NCBI GenBank assembly: GCA_034387635.1
Contig: JAOANU010000008.1
Coordinates: 496,001 to 560,000, forward strand
Length of the DNA stretch: 64,000 nt
DNA from: Rhodosporidiobolus odoratus
Lineage: Eukaryota > Basidiomycota > Microbotryomycetes > Sporidiobolales > Sporidiobolaceae
Direction of reading: 5' to 3'
Numbering within the stretch: position 1 is the first letter of the stretch; each line of letters begins with the position of its first letter. The position numbers were made by a program, and so were the translations under genes. This document shows positions 56,413 through 64,000 of this stretch, piece by piece. The notes beneath the pieces are model-generated. The model did not search any database. It was given only the letters and a program-made list of their open reading frames with translations, and was not told where the DNA came from.

Positions 56413-57307
56413 CTATCCCTTGACGAACTGCCCGGCTGCTTTCCGTGTATAGAAGGCGTCCGTTCTGTGTTTAATAGCCGAGTCAGTGATGAACATCCTC
56501 TCGGGCGGCACAGGGGAAAGCAGGAAGGTTGTAGGGGAAAGAGAAAAAACACAACATACCGAGATGTTCCGACGTTGACAATCTTGGGACACCCATCTCG
56601 AGACTTTTCTAACCGTACGCATTCCTGTGGAAGAGTAGGATAGGGCACTGTCAGGCTGGTATTCAGGTGCGATAAGACGTTACCCAGGAGGACAAGGAGT
56701 CGAGACATACCGCGCAGTAGTAAGCGTCAGAGATACCTACACAAAGCATCGGGTCAGTCCAAACGGAAAAAATTCCAACGATAGGGGGACGAGAAGCGGG
56801 GAGAGAGGATATGGTAGCGCACCGTGTCCACCACAGATGATGCACCTTCCGCCGTAAGTACCGAAGTTGCACTCATCGCAAATCCGCACGAGCTCGGCCG
56901 GTCGAACGTAAGAGTCGCAGATTGGGCTGTGCATACTTCGTCAGTGAGCTTCGATCCTGTCTACGTGCGCCCAGGAGGAGGGTGCGAGGAGAAAAGGATC
57001 GCGGAAAGAAACGGCAGCGCACCATTTTCCGTCGCACTTCTCGCACATCCGGCCGATTGCTATAGGCAAGAGCCGTAAGTATAGGTGACAGAGAAGGTGA
57101 GCGCAAGAGGTGCTAGGAAAAGAAACAGAGGGATAGGATGGCAGGGCGGAGAAGGATGGCAGAAAAGGTACCAATGCCGGTCTCTGTGTTTGTGCAGCAG
57201 CGAGGAGGGTCAGGAGAGGCAAGTCAGCTTCCAGAGCATGCCAGCGAGGGCAGGGAAGGCTACGCACGCTTCCTGCACATGACCAAATCCGTGTTATGCT
57301 TCGACAT
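56413..57307 (-). CDS. RDS3: Splicing factor Rds3/PHF5A (SF3b subunit)
   Basis: A multi-exon gene on the minus strand with ATG at 57307 and stop TAG at 56413-56415. Joined exons give a small Cys-rich protein. It begins [14 protein letters not shown], then [35 protein letters not shown] and [36 protein letters not shown] and [10 protein letters not shown] lead to a C-terminal [16 protein letters not shown]. The CxxC zinc-knot pairs and their order are those of PHF5A/Rds3/Ini1, a nearly invariant ~110-residue subunit of the SF3b complex of the U2 snRNP that helps hold the branch point. Many very short exons separated by introns of 50-120 nt make it almost invisible to frame scans. The C-terminus is less conserved than the rest, as usual for the family. 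Confidence 0.93.
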
Positions 57308-57861
57308 GGTTGCTTAAAGGGGATAGACGCCGAGCAGGTGCTTGAGCGGGGGTCAAGTCGTGAAGTATTCTGATGCTTGCGAGCTGTGGTTCGAAGCGTC
57401 TCGGTGCGTGTGGGAGCAGAGAAGGATGATGAGACTCGAAGTTGCGGTGAACGGGAAAGTGCCGACGTTGGGTCTGCAGGCAGCAACAGGATCAGTACTT
57501 GACTGCTCAGGTAACTCTGGCCGTGGCGTACCTATCTCCCAGTCTATACGAGGTAGTCGAGAGGAGAAGCTGCAGTACCAAGATGGGGAAGCACCGACGG
57601 CTCGCGATGACTACGCTATGCTGTTCGTACAGACGCTGGCAACGAGTGTACACCACGTTGCTCGACACTGCGACTTTTCTTGCCGTCATCCACCCTGTCG
57701 CGGCTGATCCCGTTTCATCAAATCGAGGCGCCCTCGACCCTACCACCACGGTCGGGCGACGAAGACACGCTGCAGACGCTACACTGCTAATCCAATCGAA
57801 CCACTGCGTCAGTAGCGAGGACCCCAGGGTCAAGGCTGGACATACTTTTCCCGTCCAACGG
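57308..57861. other. Region between RDS3 and a small unknown gene
   Basis: About 550 nt with overlapping frames on both strands (e.g. minus 57507-57833) but no motif. It could hold additional exons of the neighbouring unknown gene. Confidence 0.4.
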
Positions 57862-58299
57862 CTAGGTGCGCTTTACCTCGTCATTCGTATACGATGCAAG
57901 GAGTAACTCTTCTTCCACAGGCTCTGCCTTTGCACGCCCCTGATCTTCGCCCTCGACCCCTCGACCTGCCTCAATGCGCAACTTCCTGATCACCCGCATC
58001 TTCCTCTCGAAATCGACTCCTTCGCCTGCCGTCCCCCTTTTCGATCCCGCAGGATGGCTGCCTTCAACCAACTTCTCACAACCGTTGATTTCCCACCTGG
58101 GCGCCTCGAAGTTGCCGCCCGCCTGTAGCCTCGACCTTGACTTCCGCTCTCTCGCGGCATACGCTTCTTGCCCCGCTTCCAGGTTTCGACCGAGGGCAGC
58201 TTGACCAGCCAATGCGTATGCTGTGCTACTCGAAATCCCGTTACTGCTCGCACGCGCCTTTCGCTCTGCCTCTTCCGCAAGACCTGCAACGCTCTCCAT
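57862..58299 (-). CDS. Unrecognised small Ala/Glu-rich protein
   Basis: An open frame of 145 residues from the ATG at 58299 to the stop at 57862. It starts MESVAGLAEEAERKARASSN and contains ALAGQAALGRNLEAGQEAYA and ARERKSRSRLQAGGNFEAPR. It ends KAEPVEEELLLASYTNDEVK. It is helical and charged with no recognised domain. The frame extends upstream to an in-frame TAG that could be an acceptor, and GAG|GTAAAG near the end could be a donor, so it may be part of a longer spliced gene. Confidence 0.4.
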   Translation of the reverse strand: MESVAGLAEEAERKARASSNGISSSTAYALAGQAALGRNLEAGQEAYAARERKSRSRLQAGGNFEAPRWEINGCEKLVEGSHPAGSKRGTAGEGVDFERKMRVIRKLRIEAGRGVEGEDQGRAKAEPVEEELLLASYTNDEVKRT

Positions 58300-58681
58300 T
58301 CTCTGACCCTTCTCTTGCTGAGCCCCCACCAGAAGCTGCTAGCTCTGAAACCGCTGCTCATTTCGCCGTTTGGCAGAAGCCGAGCCACCGATCATCCTAG
58401 TCAACCTAGTCAACAGCGGGAGCGCGGAACGGCCGAGTAGGCTCTCGCCTTCCGAAAAGGAACGACGTAAGCTATTCTACATTGCTCATGCTGCGCTCGT
58501 TACCGCACCATCCAAAAGTCCTGTTGGAGGACTGCGAAAAGAAGGGACGAACAATAACTCCTGTTGGAGGAACTCGAAAAAGAGACAAAAACACAAAAAA
58601 GAAGGAATCGAAAGCTCCCTCGGACCCCCCCCACACGTGGCCTGCTTCCCTCCCAGCAAGGTTTCGGTTTCACCCATCGCC

Positions 58682-61600
58682 TCAAGCGTGAACCCACTTG
58701 CCCTTCCCCTCTGCCCACTGCGCCAACTCAGCAGCCGACGCCTCCTCGAACCGCTTCACATCCGGTACCCCACTCGCTTCGACACCACCTTCCGCCGATT
58801 CAGCCTCGACACCTTCCCGCTCTGCGACAAGGACGCCAAACCCAGCCCCGCCAACCGTGGTCGAGTAGGTTTCGAAGCCAGAGGCGTGGAGGGCTTCGCG
58901 GAGGGAGGCGAGGGAGGAAGGAGGGAAGTCTGGCAAAGAGCGAGGGTCGGGATGAGCCTCGGGCGAGCTGAACGAGGAGAAAAGGAATCTACGCACCGTC
59001 CGGGACGATAGTCACTGCGCAACCACCACCTCCAGCGCCGGTAAGCTTAGTCGCTAGTCCCCAGGGATGTTCCCTCGTCTTGCTTCGCACCGCTTCGAGC
59101 GCTGCGTGTCCAACACCGAGGGAGACGAGGTGCTGGTGGTTCTCTTCGACTAGTTCAGAGAGCTTGCCGATTTGCTCAGAGCGAGAGAGGGTGGTGGAAG
59201 AAAGGGTTGAGTGGGCAGTTTCGCAGATGGTTTGGATGGAGGCGAGAAGGGGAATGATCGTATCCGGTTCCTGCTCGAGCAGAAAGCCCAGGCAATCAGC
59301 ACACAGCGTCCAGGATACAGGTGTAGGACCGGCTGGAGTAAGAGCGCACCTCGAGCTTCCTCTTCGCGACTCCAGCCACCAAAGTCTTCGTATCCCTCGG
59401 CACCTTGGTGTCGGTCAACAAGAACCTGACACTCTTGAACCCCTTGACACTCTCCAGACTCCCTTCGTTCCCCTTGATCGCCCGCTTGAACGCGATGGCA
59501 CCACCGAGAGTCGCAACGGTGTTGTCCACCCCGGAAGGCGTACCGTGAATGACCTTTTCGGCGAGGAACGCCCAGGCGTTGACGGCTTCAGCATGAGATG
59601 GGTCGACAGGGGCACCGGAGGAGGAAGTGGCGGAGGAGGAGGGTAGAGGAAGAACGCCGTGCGTGTAGAGGAGGGACGAAGCGGCCGCTACTGAGAAGGC
59701 CGCCGAGGAGCCCAAGCCCGCCGAGATAGGTAGCGAGGACCTGACTGTATAGGACTGGGCTGGCCGGTTGTTCGGTCCAGAGAGATGCATGTACAAGTAG
59801 AGGAACGCCTGAGCGGCTTGAACAGCCTTGAGGACGTCGACCTTGATAAACTTGTTTGCGAGGAGGGTGAGGAGTTCTTGGTCGGGGACAGTTTCGGCAC
59901 GAGGCGGCTTGCCGGGCTGAGAGAGAAGGGCTGGCGAGAGCTTGTCCCAGGGGAGAGAGGAGATGTCCCAGGTTTGGGAGTAGCCGAGGTCGGGCAGTTC
60001 GAGGGAGAGAAGACCGTCGCTACGAGACTCGGCGAGGCAGTAGCAGCGGAGGTCGATCGCGCCGGCGATAGCAGTCTATCGAAGTAATATAAGGCATGTC
60101 AGCTGGTGCGGGACACTCGGGCTGATAGGGAAAACGCACGACACCGTGCACGACGGCATGTTCTCCAAACAGGATAACCTTCCCAGGTGCACTTGTAATA
60201 AGCTTCTTGACCTTCGCTTGTCCAGCAGCGCCGTTCGCAGCGCTGACTGCCCCGTTTGATAACTCCACCACATCCTTGCCCGCTGGTCGAATCCTTTCAA
60301 GCACCGCGCGGCTTCCGGCCTCGTCAAGAACGCGAACGGCCCCAGCCTCGAGCAAGGCTGCTTCGAGATCGTCGAGCAGGTCGTCGACGTCCTCGATACC
60401 GACACAAAGGCGGATGAGGTCTTCGGGCAGGTTGCGGGCGGCACGGACGGCAGGGTCGATAGAGGCGTGGCTGTATAAGCGTGGCGATTCCGAGTCAGCA
60501 GAGCGCCGCGGTTAGAATGATGTGAATAGGATACGCACGACATCAGGCACGGCATCGAGATCAACGAGTTGATGCAGCCGAAACTGACACTGATTCCCCA
60601 CAGCCGCGTACTGCCAACAATCCTCTCACTTAGCTGCACATCTCCAGTCTCGAAGGACAGAACCGCTCCTGGTCCTTTGGCGATCCTGTCATGAATCTCT
60701 TTGCCGGGGAAGCCCGGTAGACCGGGATAGTTGACTTTGAAGCCGAGATCGTTGAGGTAGTTGGCGATGCGGATAGTGTTGGCTTGTTGCTTGTCGATAC
60801 GGAGGGGGAGGGTCTTGACACCTCGAAGGAGGAGGAAAGAGTCGAAGGGGGAGAGGCCGTTGCCAATCGAGTTGATGGTGAAGGCGATGCCCTGCTCAAT
60901 GCCGTGTCAATCCTAGCTTCTGAGCGTGCGAAGTGAGCAACCGTACCTTGGCGACGTCGTCCCTGTCGCAGCAAATTACACCGGCCATGAGATCGTGGTG
61001 CCCGGAGAGGTACTTCGTGCCGGAATCGTAGACGACATCCGCGCCCAGCTCCAGCGGCCTCTGGAGGTACGGACTCATCATCGTGTTATCGACGACGATA
61101 ATCGCGTCCTTCCTGTACTTCTTGACGAGGGTTGAGATGTTCTCCAAGTCCGCAATCTGGAGAAGCGGGTTGGTCGGACTCTCGAGAAGAACCATGGCGA
61201 TGTTCTGCGTCTCGTCTTTCAGGAAGGGCAGGAGCGACTCGGTCTTGGTAGTATCAACGTGGTGAGTCGTGATTCCGTTGTGCTGCTTGAGGTAACCGAT
61301 GAGGCGGTTCGAGCCGCCGTAGAGGTCGTTTCCGGCGATGATGCTGTCGCCGGGCTTGAGCAGGCGGAAAATGACGTCGAGAGCACCCATGCCGGAAGTA
61401 ACAGCGAAAGCATGGCGAGCGCTGGAAATCTTGGCAATGTGGTGTTCTGCGGACAGAGGACAAAGTCAGAACGAAACAAGCAAGCAAGAAAAGGTCAATT
61501 GAGACGGACCAAGGTGACTCCTAGTCGGGTTACCGCTCCGAGTGTAGTCGTACTCTCCTCCCATACCCTTGAAGGTGGCAGTCTGGTAGATAGGTACGGA

Positions 61601-61824
61601 GCTAGCGCCAAACTGATCTTTGTGAGCCGGAGAAGGCGAGTCGACGGAAGCGGCGAGAGTAGCGAATCGCCATGGTCGAGCTGCGGAGGCACGTCAGACA
61701 CACTTGAACTGGTGATAGGAGGGCAGAACGGGAGCACACCTCGCAAGAGAGAAGAGGAGAGCGAGACAGTGTCGGATGAGGCGGTGGGCGGGGAGATGGG
61801 GCTCGATTGACCGGACGAGGCCAT
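58682..61824 (-). CDS. Fusion protein: cystathionine beta-lyase joined to mevalonate kinase
   Basis: Eight exons on the minus strand (61824-61740, 61680-61510, 61446-60947, 60891-60539, 60470-60140, 60075-59350, 59270-58997, 58929-58682), all phases consistent, give 895 residues. Residues ~30-410 are a PLP-dependent cystathionine beta-lyase: FGASSVPIYQTATFKGMGGE, GNDLYGGSNRL, VVDNTMMSPYLQRPLELGAD, VYDSGTKYLSGHHDLMAG with the PLP lysine, and NLPEDLIRLCVGIED. A ~50-residue linker rich in Ala, Val and Glu follows. Residues ~461-895 are a GHMP-fold mevalonate kinase: ITSAPGKVILFGEHAVVHG, LPISAGLGSSAAFSVAAASS, NTVATLGGAIAFKR and KLTGAGGGGCAVTIVPDD. The first enzyme makes homocysteine from cystathionine; the second phosphorylates mevalonate on the way to sterols and carotenoids. 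Exon 5 covers the junction with no stop and no in-frame ATG. In yeast the two are separate proteins (Str3, Erg12). Confidence 0.9.
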
Positions 61825-63448
61825 ATTACGAAGCTTTTGAGGTGCTGAGAGTGATGATTTGGTTTGTATATTCGATTCGGGCAACGGTTTAGAGTCCTTC
61901 GCAAGCAGTGTTACTGAGCAAGTCAAGTGGAGGAAACGAAGAGCGGTCACGCCTTGGACTTCAACCTCTCCTCTCGACTAGCCTTGATAGGCTTGCAAAC
62001 ACGATCAACGGCCCTAAATACTCCACGTATTCCAACGCCTACTCTCAATACCTCGGCAGACCTATCCCGACTCCTCCTCCCGAGCCCAACTCCGCAGAGT
62101 CTCATCACCTTTTACAGCTCCTACACTGCTCAAGAGGCTCCGGCTGCAGGCTCAGAAGGGTCAGAGCATCGCAAGAACTGACGTACGTGTATACACGCCC
62201 TGTAGCACCTCACACCGGATTATTACGCCGTCCCATAATCATATTTGGACGTAAGATCGACCTGGTCAACTGGCGATATGCTCATTTCACCGCTGCTGGG
62301 CATGGTTTGTGGCGCAATCTTGACGCTCCCGGCCGCTTCGATGATGCACCGCGCGAAGGAGTCGTCTTCAGTTGCATCGTCTGAGTCGCACGTTTGTCGC
62401 CCTTCCCGTCAGCGCTTTTTCTCGGCGGCGTTCTCTCGGTGACTTCGGCTAGTCAGGCTAATCGTTGCTTGGAGAGAGCGACAGCGACAAGAGGCCCGAC
62501 GTAGCTGCGGTGCAGCCGTGAACACGAGTAGCGCCTGACAGTCGCTGCTCAACGAACAGAACATTGCGGGTACACATCGAGTCAACTAATGCTAACGTGC
62601 GCAAAGCTGAGTGCCTGACACTTGTCACTGCAGCCCGAGTCTGTCATTTTCGAGGACAGCCAGTGCAGCCTAAGCCTCGCACGCGCTGCAAGACGACTTA
62701 CGGAGGAAAGGCAGAACAAGAAAACCCGGAGCTGAATTGCGATATTCTCGTCACACCGGCGATATCCTGCCGTCCTGCATACCTACCTAGTCGGCTTTAC
62801 TCAGGTAAAGGCGCATTTTCGAAGATGGCGATCGCTGTTCCAGCGGAGTAAAGTGCAATGACGTGAAAAGGATCTTCAGAATCTGGCAAGCGGGCAAGCC
62901 GCAAATTTTCCTTGTTGCCCTGCCTCTACAGCTCGGGAGATGTAGAGCAGTCTGTCGTGGCAGGCGTAGGGGACTCCGTTTCCTCGACTCCTCAAGGGAC
63001 TAGTCGGTCACGAAGGTACTCCACGCAGAAAAGGATACCGAGAAGAGCTGCCACAGCAACAGGACGATAAGGGCTGAAGAACGGAGGTCGCGCAAAGAGG
63101 ATGGGACTAATTTTGATGCTATGGGCCGGGGGACCAGTCCTTGTAGCGGGTCAGGCAGACCCCGAGAAGGGCGAGACGAAGGACGAAACGGCCTGAGCGG
63201 TTCAGGCTTGCAGCTGGCTGAAGACTTGGTCGGCGGGAAATCAAGCATTCATCGATCAAGTCCCGGCGACGTATGGCGGAGCATAGCGGGAGTAGCGGAT
63301 AGTAGAGGCGAAAGAGATGAAGACGAGGAGCGCTCTTCCTTTTGACCTCGACAACTTCGCTCGATCCGCTTCAAACCGATACAGGTGTGCCGTACCGCGC
63401 CCAGCATATATAGCGCACCGACCGAGCGCCACGCTACGCGTCCCAACT
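61825..63448. other. Divergent promoter region
   Basis: A 1.6-kb region between the fusion gene and the OPT transporter gene, transcribed away from each other. It contains only short frames without motifs. A TATATA at about 63407-63412 lies roughly 40 nt before the OPT start and could be its TATA element. Confidence 0.45.
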
Positions 63449-64000
63449 ATGCCGTCGCTGCCCTCTTCATCCGGCCGACCTTCCCTGGACAACCTCCTCA
63501 ATTCGCGGAGTGGACGTGTGTACCATGCTGCAAGACAGGAGGAGGACACACCTGAGCTGACAGTACGCCGTCCGTCCGTTCTGGACCCGTGCAGATTCCG
63601 CTAACCCCTTTGCACCCCATACAGTTTCGAGCGGTAGTAGCCGGTCTGGCCATCGGTATCCTCCTTGCCCTTACCAACATGTACTTTGGGCTACAGACAG
63701 GCTGGATCAGCATGATGAGCTTGCAGGTGCGCCGTCTATCTTGGGATTTTGTCCGGAACGCCCTGCTGATTCCCATCCCTTCCAGGCATCGCTGCTTGGC
63801 TTCGCCATCTTCAAGGTGCTACCGCAGAGTCCTTGGTTCTCTGCTCGGCCACTTACCATCCACGAGAATGTATGATCTTGCCGCTCCAACTCTCGGCCGG
63901 CGGCTCAACGGCTTCACTATTGCAGATCGTCCTCCAAACCACCGCCGTTGCGACTGGCACCCTTCCTCTCGCTGCTGGCTTCGTCGGCATAATTCCCGCC
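63449..64000 (+). CDS. Oligopeptide transporter (OPT family), 5' part
   Basis: The gene runs off the right end of the window. It starts MPSLPSSSGRPSLDNLLNSR. After an intron (donor ACA|GTACGC, acceptor ATACAG) come the first membrane segments: FRAVVAGLAIGILLALTNMY, then FGLQTGWISMMSLQ|ASLLGF and AIFKVLPQSPW. A later exon encodes IVLQTTAVATGTLPLAAGFV and GIIP, reaching the window edge. NMYFGLQTGW with the following MSL is the typical OPT/YSL first-helix signature. Family members move small peptides, glutathione or metal chelates with protons across the plasma membrane. About 600 further residues should lie outside the window. Confidence 0.88.

Noticed and set aside
58682..61824. Two adjacent but separate genes for cystathionine beta-lyase and mevalonate kinase
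   Set aside because: No stop codon ends the lyase and no in-frame ATG precedes the kinase motif. Both are in one exon with consistent phases on each side.
1..64000. tRNA, rRNA, transposon or CRISPR elements
   Set aside because: I looked for tRNA T-arm motifs, reverse transcriptase or transposase motifs and spaced repeats and found none I could support. CRISPR arrays are not expected in a fungal genome.

Overview
The window is nuclear DNA of a fungus, most likely a GC-rich basidiomycete yeast of the red-yeast type (Rhodotorula/Rhodosporidium, Pucciniomycotina). The reasons are genes packed on both strands, many short introns (mostly 40-110 nt) with GTGCGT/GTACGT/GTAAGT donors and CAG/TAG acceptors, and long Ser/Pro-rich protein tails. 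I assigned the organism by style, not by a search. Nearly all real genes are spliced, so most gene models here were built by joining exons by hand on reading phase and family motifs.

Layout. 1-12 kb: the end of an unknown gene, a formin-like GBD/FH3 protein, a Vtc1-like polyphosphate protein, a monothiol glutaredoxin (Grx3/4) and two tandem GSTs. 12-23 kb: an MFS transporter, a DDHD phospholipase, a UXT/prefoldin-like subunit, SYS1 and a basidiomycete multi-pass membrane protein. 23-33 kb: DNA polymerase kappa, an SCP2 sterol carrier, ERG3 (sterol C5-desaturase) and the splicing WD40 protein PRP46/PLRG1. 33-43 kb: two low-complexity proteins of unknown role, a 62-residue twin-CX9C protein resembling the complex I assembly factor NDUFAF8, a small coiled-coil protein with a micro-exon, a secreted protein with an internal repeat, and a GT31 (fringe-like) glycosyltransferase. 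43-46.5 kb: gene-poor. 46.5-58 kb: a coiled-coil protein, CENP-A (cent­romeric histone H3), an F-box-like protein, a J-domain protein, RDS3/PHF5A and a small unknown. 58.6-64 kb: a fused cystathionine beta-lyase/mevalonate kinase gene and the start of an OPT oligopeptide transporter.

The standout is the gene at 58682-61824. A complete cystathionine beta-lyase runs, without a stop codon or an in-frame ATG, into a complete mevalonate kinase, and the junction lies inside one 331-nt exon. It joins sulfur amino-acid metabolism to the isoprenoid/sterol/carotenoid pathway in one predicted 895-residue protein. ERG3 and the SCP2 carrier lie in the same window, but I see no evidence of a functional cluster. 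Second in interest are the secreted protein at 39252-40065, whose repeated segment carries an intron at the same place in each copy, and a CENP-A gene with a stop-free in-frame intron in its N-tail.
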